From UBA2137 sp963740205 (GTDB lineage Bacteria; Pseudomonadota; Alphaproteobacteria; Micavibrionales; Micavibrionaceae): 64,000 nucleotides of DNA. This document shows, piece by piece, positions 26,570-34,559 of this stretch. Location: contig CAVUDD010000005.1 of the NCBI GenBank assembly GCA_963740205.1, positions 186,001 through 250,000 of the forward strand. The letters run 5' to 3'. Each line of letters opens with the position of its first letter. Within the stretch, counting starts at the first letter, position 1. The notes beneath the pieces were generated by a model that ran no database searches, was not told where the DNA came from, and saw only the letters and a program-made list of their open reading frames with translations. The position numbers and the translations under genes were made by a program.

Positions 26570-26977
26570 ATGACATTTGATAGAAAACTGGAATTAAGCT
26601 TATTCACATTGAGGTTAGGTGTTTTTATTGTGATGTTTATGTGGGTAATCGACAAATTTGTTAACCCCGAGCATACAGCAGCAGTATTTGGTAAATTCTA
26701 TATGATTGATGGCCTTAGCGAAACTGCAGCTTATGGTATTGGTGGTGTTCAGGCGGTTATCTACCTTGCTTTTTTATTAGGAATCAAAAAACGCCTGAGC
26801 TATGGGCTGGTTTTTCTTATGCATGGCCTATCAACAATAAGCACATATGAGCAGTTGCTTGACCCTTGGGGTCCACGCAATTTATTATTTTATGCAGCAA
26901 TCCCTATGCTTGCGGCGTGTTTTGCCCTGTATATGCTAAGAGAAAGAGACACGTTTTTGACAGTGAAAAAAGTTTAA
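26570..26977 (+). CDS. Small four-helix membrane protein (DoxX-like)
   Basis: 135 aa with four predicted membrane segments (LRLGVFIVMFMWVIDKF, GIGGVQAVIYLAFLLGI, LSYGLVFLMHGLSTIS, LLFYAAIPMLAACFALYML), a layout like DoxX/DUF417 proteins. No catalytic motif is visible. It begins two bases after the DUF4130 stop with AAGGA in Shine-Dalgarno position, so it is the third gene of that operon, although no functional link is obvious. Confidence 0.65.
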   Translation: MTFDRKLELSLFTLRLGVFIVMFMWVIDKFVNPEHTAAVFGKFYMIDGLSETAAYGIGGVQAVIYLAFLLGIKKRLSYGLVFLMHGLSTISTYEQLLDPWGPRNLLFYAAIPMLAACFALYMLRERDTFLTVKKV

Positions 26978-27142
26978 TCACGCGCCGTCATTTCCCACTT
27001 TTTGTTCTGTTAATTCACTGATTTGAGCTCTAGCCTCTTCTACAGAGATATCAAAATCATCAGCTATTTTTTTTGCCAAATCATCAATATCTAAATCTTT
27101 ACTTTGATAAGGCTCTATATCCTCAAGTGTAATTTTTTTCAT
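26978..27142 (-). CDS. Small acidic hypothetical protein
   Basis: 54 aa from ATG 27142 with an AAAAGGAGA Shine-Dalgarno; a longer frame up to 27199 lacks one. The product MKKITLEDIEPYQSKDLDID... is acidic and helical, with a UBA-like EEARAQISEL segment near its end. It has no signal peptide. It is convergent with the DoxX-like gene (adjacent stop codons). Function unknown. Confidence 0.6.
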   Translation of the reverse strand: MKKITLEDIEPYQSKDLDIDDLAKKIADDFDISVEEARAQISELTEQKVGNDGA

Positions 27143-27261
27143 TCGATTTATTTCTCCTTTTAAGATTATAGAACTGAAACTGTAATAAAGGAAAGCCACT
27201 CTGGGAATTTTTTACCTGATCTGCTAAAAGAAAATAACACCACTTCTATTAGGGCAGATAC

Positions 27262-28224
27262 ATGGATATTCACACACTTTACGCCGCGATAGGTTTTATG
27301 CTTGCCGCTTATGCCGTCACAGGAAACGATTCCGTACAGACACTCGGTACGTTTATTGCCTCTAATATACGTGTTTTCAAATGGTACTGGCTTTGGTTAG
27401 CTGCAAGTTTGGTTTTGGTGTGTACCTTGTTTTACGGCTGGACGACTTATGATGGTGATATTTCGTTTGGACGACTGGATAAAATTCCACCAATTGAAAT
27501 TCAGTGGTATCACGCTGCCGCACCTGCTGTGCTCGTTCTGCTAACACGCATAGGTATTCCCGTCTCAACTACGTTTCTTGTTTTATCTGTCTTTGCATCA
27601 ACAGTTGTTCTAGAAAAGATGCTTGTTAAAAGTATTGTGGGTTATGGACTAGCGGCAACTGTTGCATATGTTTTATGGATTGTTTTATCGAAGTTCATTA
27701 ATGAGAAATTTAATCTTGTGAAACGCGAACATCGCGCTTACTGGAGAACAGCACAATGGGCCTCGACAGGATTCCTTTGGTTTAGCTGGCTTTCACATGA
27801 CATGGCAAATATTGCGGTGTTCCTACCTCGCCCGCTTCCACTTGAACTGCTCTTTGTTGCTATGGCTGTTCTGGTTTTTTGGCTGGGGATAATATTTAAA
27901 ACAAGCGGCGGAAAAATTCAGACGATTGTTCTTGAAAAAACAGGCTCTCGCTTTATGAGATCCGCAACTATCATTGACTTGATATACGCCCTACTGCTGA
28001 TTTACTTTAAAGAGCTTAATAATATTCCTATGTCGACAACTTGGGTTTTCGTTGGTCTTTTGACTGGGCGTGAGCTGGCAATCGCTACAGCAAACCGTAA
28101 ATCTTATAAAGCAGGCTATGTGTTCCCTTTGATTGGTAAGGACTTCCTTAAAATGATGGCAGGCCTTGCTGTTTCTGTTTCAATGGTTCTGGCAATTCAT
28201 TATATCTTTAATCCGGAAGGGTAA
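27262..28224 (+). CDS. PiT-family-like inorganic phosphate/anion transporter
   Basis: 320 aa with about nine membrane segments. The two inverted PiT repeats are visible: GNDSVQTLGT with GIPVSTTFLVLSVF in the N-terminal half, and SHDMANIAVFLPR with NNIPMSTTWVFVGLLTGRELA in the C-terminal half. They correspond to the GANDVAN and PVSTTH signatures of PiT carriers. The second GANDV copy is altered (SHDMAN) and the protein is shorter than PitA (about 500 aa), so it is a divergent member and substrate is uncertain. It starts shortly after a divergent small gene and has no PhoU-like (DUF47) partner nearby. Confidence 0.78.
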   Translation: MDIHTLYAAIGFMLAAYAVTGNDSVQTLGTFIASNIRVFKWYWLWLAASLVLVCTLFYGWTTYDGDISFGRLDKIPPIEIQWYHAAAPAVLVLLTRIGIPVSTTFLVLSVFASTVVLEKMLVKSIVGYGLAATVAYVLWIVLSKFINEKFNLVKREHRAYWRTAQWASTGFLWFSWLSHDMANIAVFLPRPLPLELLFVAMAVLVFWLGIIFKTSGGKIQTIVLEKTGSRFMRSATIIDLIYALLLIYFKELNNIPMSTTWVFVGLLTGRELAIATANRKSYKAGYVFPLIGKDFLKMMAGLAVSVSMVLAIHYIFNPEG

Positions 28225-28231
28225 TTTCCCG

Positions 28232-28690
28232 TTAAACGTTAAATCTGTCGCGTTGAAGTTTTTCAATTTCAAGCTGCTTCATCTCTATCTCTCTCACTAA
28301 GTCGTCTCTGTCTTTAAGATATCTGTATATCCTATCTAATGAATCAACTCGTATAACATAACGCCATGTAACGAAATTTAACGCCATAAGGAAGAACATA
28401 TAAAACCTCCATGCAGGCCATACTGTTTCGAGTATTACCCAAAGATAGCCACATATCCCGCAAAATATGAATATCCATTTCAGATCATTCAGAGCACTTT
28501 TTGCTTCGCTATCAGGAACATCACGCGCAGCATCAAACCAGCGATAAGCAATAAACATATATCCTGTGAAAACACCCACACACAAAAGGACAACAATCGT
28601 AATCGTGACGATATCATTATCCATACAGTGGAATAAATTATGGTAGCTGTAAATTTCTCCACCGGTGAACCATCCAAAAAATTCCTTCAT
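28232..28690 (-). CDS. Stand-alone membrane sensor-like protein with coiled-coil tail
   Basis: 152 aa with about three membrane segments and a C-terminal coiled coil (DLVREIEMKQLEIEKLQRD). The start (FFGWFTGGEIYSYHNLFHCM) and the spacing of helices resemble the membrane input domain found at the N-terminus of some PAS histidine kinases, but no kinase domain follows. It is divergent from the PAS histidine kinase at 28773 with an 82-bp AT-rich gap. A role as a separate sensor subunit is inference. Confidence 0.6.
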   Translation of the reverse strand: MKEFFGWFTGGEIYSYHNLFHCMDNDIVTITIVVLLCVGVFTGYMFIAYRWFDAARDVPDSEAKSALNDLKWIFIFCGICGYLWVILETVWPAWRFYMFFLMALNFVTWRYVIRVDSLDRIYRYLKDRDDLVREIEMKQLEIEKLQRDRFNV

Positions 28691-28772
28691 CTTTACGCTC
28701 TCTTTTCTTATCTATAAATAATATATAAAATTAACCTAAAGTTGTTTTATCTATAGCAAAAGTGTAATTATT

Positions 28773-30299
28773 ATGAAGAAATTTTTTAAAGAATCTATCC
28801 AGAAAATTTGGATATGGCTTGCTCTTATTTTAATATGTACTGCAACTATAAATATATCATATACTATTGATAAAAAACAAAAAAACATGGAATATCTTTT
28901 TTTAGAAAAATCATATAATTCTTATAAAAAGTTTTTTTCAGATAATTTTTTAACATACGATGATATTGTATTTCACCAAAAACCTCTCTTTTTAAACTTT
29001 AATAAAGATCAATATATATATTATTTTAATAAACCTATTGGTGTATATTTTCCGTCTAAAGACATACATCAGTATGAATACATGAATAAATATATCCCTC
29101 TTTTTGTAGTTTTATCTGGTGCCGTTATTTTAGGATTATGTTTCTGGGCACTTTGGTCATTAAAACGCTCTAAAGTTTACGCAGATATTCTCGTCGCTGA
29201 GAAAACAACACAACTTCTTGAAAGCGAAAAACAGTTTAGAAACGCGATTGAATACTCCCCTATTGGAAATGCTATTGTCTCTCCATCAGGTGCATTTTTA
29301 AAGGTAAACAAAGCTCTTTGTAAAATTATGGGTTACTCCGAAGATGAGCTTTTAAAGCTTGATTTCCAGCAAATTACACACCCAGATGATTTGGAAGATG
29401 ATTTGGCTTCTGTTACAAAACTACTTAAAGATGAAATAGACAGCTATGAAATGGAAAAACGCTATTTTCGCAAAGATGGTTATACAATGAACGCGTTGCT
29501 GAGTGTTTCATTAGTTAGAAACGAAGACAACTCGCCCCGCTACTTTATCTCTCAAATTCAAGACATTACGGAAAAGAAATTAGCAGAACAGGAAATATTG
29601 CGCTCCAACGCAGAGCTTCAGCGTTTTGCCTACATAGCGTCCCATGACCTACAGGAACCTTTGCGCATGATCCGCAATTTTACTGATCTCTATGTTGAAG
29701 AATATTATGAAGACCTAGATAAGCAGGCCAAATATTATCTTAAATATGTTGTTGATGCTTCTGTTCGAATGCAGAATTTGATTAACGACCTCTTGGAGTA
29801 TTCGAAAGCAAATTCTCAAGATACCAATATTACTGAATTTAAATCTAAGGAACAAATTGACTCGGCCTTGGACAATCTTAAGGGAATTATAAAGGAAACA
29901 AATACAAAAATTACAGTTCAAGAATTACCTACATTAAACGGAAACCCCATCCGTTTCTCAAGGTTGATAGAGAATCTTATCGGAAACGCAATAAAGTACA
30001 GGCACGATGAACGAAGCCCAAAAATTAATATCAAAGCACAGGAATGCGAAGCAGAATGGCTTTTTTCGGTCCAAGATAACGGGATAGGTATCAATAAAGA
30101 TTACCTAAAACAGATTTTTGTTATTTTTAAACGACTTCACAATAAAAATAAATACACAGGAACTGGTATTGGGCTCGCAATTTGCCAAAAAATTGTTGCG
30201 GATATGGGTGGGTCCATTTGGGTTGAATCTGTAGAAGGTGCAGGAAGTACGTTTTTCTTCACAATTCCCAAAAGTAGTGAAATTGCTATAGCCGCATAA
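28773..30299 (+). CDS. Membrane PAS-domain sensor histidine kinase
   Basis: 508 aa. Two membrane segments (about residues 13-31 and 110-130) flank a periplasmic loop, followed by a coiled linker, a PAS domain (QFRNAIEYSPIGNAIVSPSG to FISQIQDITEKK), a HisKA domain with phospho-acceptor His in IASHDLQEPLRMI, and a HATPase domain with NLIGNAIKYR, DNGIGINKDY and GTGIGLAIC. The SHDLQEPL form is typical of phytochrome-like and hybrid PAS kinases. No response regulator is adjacent. The first 130 codons are strikingly AT-rich (poly-T and poly-A runs) compared with neighbours, which suggests acquisition or relaxed selection there. Confidence 0.9.
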   Translation: MKKFFKESIQKIWIWLALILICTATINISYTIDKKQKNMEYLFLEKSYNSYKKFFSDNFLTYDDIVFHQKPLFLNFNKDQYIYYFNKPIGVYFPSKDIHQYEYMNKYIPLFVVLSGAVILGLCFWALWSLKRSKVYADILVAEKTTQLLESEKQFRNAIEYSPIGNAIVSPSGAFLKVNKALCKIMGYSEDELLKLDFQQITHPDDLEDDLASVTKLLKDEIDSYEMEKRYFRKDGYTMNALLSVSLVRNEDNSPRYFISQIQDITEKKLAEQEILRSNAELQRFAYIASHDLQEPLRMIRNFTDLYVEEYYEDLDKQAKYYLKYVVDASVRMQNLINDLLEYSKANSQDTNITEFKSKEQIDSALDNLKGIIKETNTKITVQELPTLNGNPIRFSRLIENLIGNAIKYRHDERSPKINIKAQECEAEWLFSVQDNGIGINKDYLKQIFVIFKRLHNKNKYTGTGIGLAICQKIVADMGGSIWVESVEGAGSTFFFTIPKSSEIAIAA

Positions 30300-30376
30300 T
30301 TTCCTTCCCTTTTCCACCACAATTATGTAGGAGTGTGCGACGTACAAATTACACTCTGGACTGAAAGACTAAGATT

Positions 30377-32200
30377 ATGGCTGAAATGCTCCGCAATATT
30401 GCAATTATTGCCCACGTTGACCACGGAAAAACAACACTAATTGATTCCCTTATGAAACAATCTGGGATGTTCCGAGATAACCAAAAAGTCAACGAACGCA
30501 TGATGGATTCCAACGATTTAGAAAAAGAACGTGGTATTACAATTCTTGCCAAACCTACGTCAGTTCAGTGGGGCGATGTGCGTATTAATATTATCGACAC
30601 TCCAGGACATGCCGATTTTGGTGGTGAAGTCGAACGCGTCCTTCATATGGCAGATGGTGTTATACTTTTAACAGATGCGGCCGAAGGCCCAATGCCCCAA
30701 ACAAAATTCGTTCTAGGTAAGGCACTTGCACAGGGCTTGCGCCCTATCGTAATTATCAACAAAATTGACCGCCCTGATGGTCGCCCAGAAGAAGTTCTTG
30801 ATGAAGTATTTGACCTGTTTGTATCGCTAGATGCTACAGACGAACAACTTGATTTTCCTGTGATGTACGCCTCTGGTCGTGATGGATGGTGCGTTCGTGA
30901 GCTCTCTGATCCTCGTGAAAATCTTTCGCCTCTTCTCGATCTTGTTCTTGAGCATGTTCCACACCCAAAAGGTAACAAAGACGCACCATTTGCGATGTTG
31001 GCAACACTTCTTGATTCCGATCCTTTCTTGGGACGTTGCCTAACTGGTCGTGTTATTCAAGGAAGTGCTAAGGTCAACGACACTGTGAAGGCCATGAATC
31101 TTTCGGGTGAAAAAGTCGAAACAGGTCGCCTAACCAAGCTTTTGAAATTCGAAGGGACAGACCGTGTTCCGGTTGATAGTGTTTCTGTTGGTGATGTTAT
31201 CTGTATCGCAGGTTTAACCAAGGCATCGGTTGCCGATACTATTGGTGCGCCCAATCTAGAAAAACCTGTTGCCTCAACACCTATTGACCCCCCAACCATG
31301 GCGGTTGTTATTTCCGTAAACGATTCACCTTTTGCTGGTCAAGAAGGTAAGAAAGTAACCTCTACCATGATACGTGATCGTCTTTTGGCAGAAGCCGAGA
31401 CTAATGTGGCAATTACATTTGAGGAAAGCGAAGACAGAGATTCATTTAAGATTGGTGGACGCGGCGAATTACAATTGGGTGTTCTTATTGAAACCATGCG
31501 TCGCGAAGGCTTCGAGATGACTGTGTCTCGCCCTCGAGTTATTTACAAGGAAGAAGATGGTCAACGCCTTGAACCTATCGAGGAAATCACAATTGATGTT
31601 GATGATGAATATTCATCAACGGTCGTTGATAAAATGAACCGTCGTAAAGCCGAAATGACTGACATGCGTGCATCAGGTCATGGCAAGACACGCATCATGT
31701 TTCTTGCCCCGTCACGCGGACTTATCGGGTATCAAAGTCAGTTTATGACAGATACGCGAGGTACTGGTGTATTTAACCGTGTGTTTCACTCATACGCGCC
31801 ATACAAAGGTGACATACCACAACGCAGAAATGGTGCCCTAATATCTAATGACCAAGGGCAAGCCGTTGCTTACGCATTGTTTAACCTACAGGATCGTGGC
31901 GTTATGTTCGTTGAGCACCAGACACCTGTTTATAAGGGTATGATTATTGGTGAGCATAGCCGCGATAACGATCTTGAAGTTAATGTGCTCAAGGGTAAGA
32001 AACTTACTAACGTACGCGCCTCTGGTACAGATGATGCTGTGACTGTGACGCCACCGCGTAAAATGAGTTTAGAAGACATGATGTCTTACATTAATGCGGA
32101 TGAATTGCTTGAGGTAACACCGTTGTCATTACGTTTGAGAAAAATGTATTTGGACGCCAATGACAGAAAACGTTTTTCAAAGCAGGCGATGGAAGGTTAA
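30377..32200 (+). CDS. typA: Translational GTPase TypA/BipA
   Basis: 607 aa, the normal TypA length. G-domain motifs are AHVDHGKTTL, ERGITI, DTPGHADF and NKIDRP. Domains II, III, V and the TypA-specific C-terminal domain follow (SGHGKTRIMFLAPSRGLIGYQ, DTRGTGVFN, VTPPRKMSLE). TypA binds the ribosome at the A site in a GTP-dependent way and helps ribosome assembly and stress growth. It stands alone between the PAS kinase and a convergent unknown gene. An ATG three codons later is an alternative start closer to the usual N-terminus. Confidence 0.96.
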   Translation: MAEMLRNIAIIAHVDHGKTTLIDSLMKQSGMFRDNQKVNERMMDSNDLEKERGITILAKPTSVQWGDVRINIIDTPGHADFGGEVERVLHMADGVILLTDAAEGPMPQTKFVLGKALAQGLRPIVIINKIDRPDGRPEEVLDEVFDLFVSLDATDEQLDFPVMYASGRDGWCVRELSDPRENLSPLLDLVLEHVPHPKGNKDAPFAMLATLLDSDPFLGRCLTGRVIQGSAKVNDTVKAMNLSGEKVETGRLTKLLKFEGTDRVPVDSVSVGDVICIAGLTKASVADTIGAPNLEKPVASTPIDPPTMAVVISVNDSPFAGQEGKKVTSTMIRDRLLAEAETNVAITFEESEDRDSFKIGGRGELQLGVLIETMRREGFEMTVSRPRVIYKEEDGQRLEPIEEITIDVDDEYSSTVVDKMNRRKAEMTDMRASGHGKTRIMFLAPSRGLIGYQSQFMTDTRGTGVFNRVFHSYAPYKGDIPQRRNGALISNDQGQAVAYALFNLQDRGVMFVEHQTPVYKGMIIGEHSRDNDLEVNVLKGKKLTNVRASGTDDAVTVTPPRKMSLEDMMSYINADELLEVTPLSLRLRKMYLDANDRKRFSKQAMEG

Positions 32201-32201
32201 T

Positions 32202-33530
32202 TCATAATCCTGCTACGCAACGCCCATAAGCAGCTCGTCCCTCCCAGAGACTTCCTGCACAACTTATGTAGCTCCAAGTACTTGGCGTGGTATTTTGGAT
32301 TTGCTCTTGTGTTTCACTAACAGCATCCCTTGCACGCTCACGAAACCGTGTGACATTGACCGATGGAACCTCACGCTCTGCAGACCTTTGGATAGGTTCT
32401 GGCAATGGTTCGAAAGGCTTTATAACCTCAAAGCCGAATAGATCATTTACATACGCGTTTTGATCAAAATAAGCCATTCTTACACTAGGCATTTCAGGAA
32501 AAGCGGCTTCTTCAAACGAAATACCTATTTCAACGTTACGAGAAACTTCCATAACTTGGCTACACCATCCTTGAAATTCCAGGTGGGGGAGAATTTGAAA
32601 AGTTCTAGTCATATCAAAAGAAGAAGTGCGTTTGCTGATATAGGAATCAAATGCAAGCTGCTCAGTATCACAAATACCTTCAAAACCTGTATATCTTACC
32701 AGAGTGCCGCCCTCACTAACGCCCTCAATTATTGACGGTCCAGACACTTCCGAAGGTGGAATCAAAGCAGGATATAGTTGCATAAAGCCATTGCGTAATG
32801 GCTCTGCAAATGAGTCAGGTAGGTCGTTTAAAATTTCGGGATGCCTCTCGAGATAGGATCCTAAATTTTCAGCAGAAACAGGCATTCCATTTAAGGCCAC
32901 CATATTATTACTGTCATCTATAACATCATTTACCAATGCCTCGGCGAGAATAAGGTTACGTTGCATAGAGCTCATATCAGGATGTGTTCTATTTAGAACT
33001 GCACTGCGAAAGGCATAGAGAGCGCCGTAAGAAACTATTCTTGAAAACTGTCCCTCTAAAGCAGCATCTTTCATAGCTTGCGGATCGCTATTTGTATTTT
33101 GGGCAGCCATGGTGATGTTTTCATTAATTGCGGCAATTCGAAGTGAATCCATACGAAAAAAAGATCCTACAGATGCCGCTTCATTTATATATTCCATTAA
33201 CGTCTGAAGTTTTTCTTCCTCGGGCATTTCAACAGGTAAGTTGTTGTAGAGCGAGACAATGCCATCTTCTGCATACTCTTTAATTGCTTCGGTGCCTTGT
33301 CCACCTGACTGAGTATCATAAATTTGAAAAGCGACAGGAATCATGGCCACACCCGTGCAAGCCATAAATAATCTGAGGGCTTGCTTGCGAGTTTGTGATG
33401 AATCCCACCAGCCCATCTTTTTTACTTGTGCCGGGTTTTGTACTGATTGGGCATAAATATCCTCACGCTGAGGAATAACCTCACCAGTTTCAGATAAAGC
33501 GACAGTAAAACCATCATGATCTTGAATCAT
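32202..33530 (-). CDS. Large unknown membrane-anchored protein
   Basis: I do not recognise this 442-aa protein. Residues 1-45 look cytoplasmic; one membrane segment follows (ALRLFMACTGVAMIPVAFQI). The rest appears extracytoplasmic and mainly helical, with several cysteines (EGICDTEQL, WCSQVMEV, ISCAG, GRCVAG) and a Pro/Arg-rich stretch before a small C-terminal Cys-containing tail. It ends one base after typA, convergently. No catalytic motif is visible. A cell-envelope or secreted-effector-like role cannot be decided from sequence. Confidence 0.62.
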   Translation of the reverse strand: MIQDHDGFTVALSETGEVIPQREDIYAQSVQNPAQVKKMGWWDSSQTRKQALRLFMACTGVAMIPVAFQIYDTQSGGQGTEAIKEYAEDGIVSLYNNLPVEMPEEEKLQTLMEYINEAASVGSFFRMDSLRIAAINENITMAAQNTNSDPQAMKDAALEGQFSRIVSYGALYAFRSAVLNRTHPDMSSMQRNLILAEALVNDVIDDSNNMVALNGMPVSAENLGSYLERHPEILNDLPDSFAEPLRNGFMQLYPALIPPSEVSGPSIIEGVSEGGTLVRYTGFEGICDTEQLAFDSYISKRTSSFDMTRTFQILPHLEFQGWCSQVMEVSRNVEIGISFEEAAFPEMPSVRMAYFDQNAYVNDLFGFEVIKPFEPLPEPIQRSAEREVPSVNVTRFRERARDAVSETQEQIQNTTPSTWSYISCAGSLWEGRAAYGRCVAGL

Positions 33531-33625
33531 TTTCTAATCTCGGACAATATTTCATAAAAAAATAGTTATACATTGACATAATATATTTACATAAATATGT
33601 CAATCTTTTTCAAGAAATAGTTGGG

Positions 33626-34483
33626 TTATTTAGTGGTGTGCGCTTTAAAAACGATGGTGTTTTTACCGTTATTTTTGGCCTCATACATGAGGTTGTCGGT
33701 CAATGATGTCGCTAATTCTATATCGGTGTATTCACTGTCAAAGCTGCACGCCCCAATACTTAAGCCTATTGGCCAATTTTCATTCTTTACAACAGCATCA
33801 AACCTCTCTTTGAACAAGGTTATTGCTTTTTTCGCCTGTCCGGTGTCCGTATTGGGAAGAAAAAGAATAAATTCATCACCGCCTTTACGGCAGATAAGAT
33901 CACTTGACCGGAATGAGCCATGCATAACTTCCGCAAGATGTTGTAAGGCTCTATCACCTTCCGCATGACCTTGCGTGTCATTCAGTGTTTTAAAGTTATC
34001 GACATCCAGAAAAACCATCGTATAGGGCTGTTTTTCTCTCTTAATTAGGGAGAAAACTGGATTCAAACGCGTTCTGAATCCTCGACCATTAAGACTGTTC
34101 GTGAGGCTATCAAAATCCGCATAAGTTTCTTCAAGTTTTAATTTTGCCTTGATCATATTAAGGGCATAGACAGTAAAGAAGAAGAAGGCAAAACGGATAA
34201 GGCCATTCCAAACAGGGATCAGAGACGAAGTATATACATGACCACTCAAGTAATCGGCAAACCACCACATAGATATACTTAGGGCTGCAAACAAAAGACC
34301 TGGAAAGTAGCCTATATACCAAGTCGCAAGCGCTATCGGTATAACGTAAAAAATGAAGATATGGATTTCATATCCAGTCAGAAAATCGAGAGCGCCGATG
34401 AGAACAATTATGGACGCCGTAACAAAGCTCAATGCCGTAGGAGTGAAAGACAGAAATACGTCATTAAGCTTCTTAGAAATCAT
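33626..34483 (-). CDS. Membrane-bound diguanylate cyclase (GGDEF)
   Basis: 285 aa. About four N-terminal membrane helices (MASE-like sensor, residues 15-115) are followed by a GGDEF domain (residues 125-283) with the intact active-site motif in RKGGDEFILF. A product-inhibition I-site (RSSD) sits five residues upstream of it. DVDNFKTLNDTQGHAEGD marks the nucleotide and metal site. It should make cyclic di-GMP at the inner membrane with feedback control. It lies between the 442-aa unknown and clpA with no clear operon partner. Confidence 0.92.
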   Translation of the reverse strand: MISKKLNDVFLSFTPTALSFVTASIIVLIGALDFLTGYEIHIFIFYVIPIALATWYIGYFPGLLFAALSISMWWFADYLSGHVYTSSLIPVWNGLIRFAFFFFTVYALNMIKAKLKLEETYADFDSLTNSLNGRGFRTRLNPVFSLIKREKQPYTMVFLDVDNFKTLNDTQGHAEGDRALQHLAEVMHGSFRSSDLICRKGGDEFILFLPNTDTGQAKKAITLFKERFDAVVKNENWPIGLSIGACSFDSEYTDIELATSLTDNLMYEAKNNGKNTIVFKAHTTK

Positions 34484-34559
34484 TACTAAAATCTAAGCTT
34501 TTTTGGACTGTAAGTACACGTGAATTACCAAGCCAGTTGTACTAACTAGTCTTTAAAGC

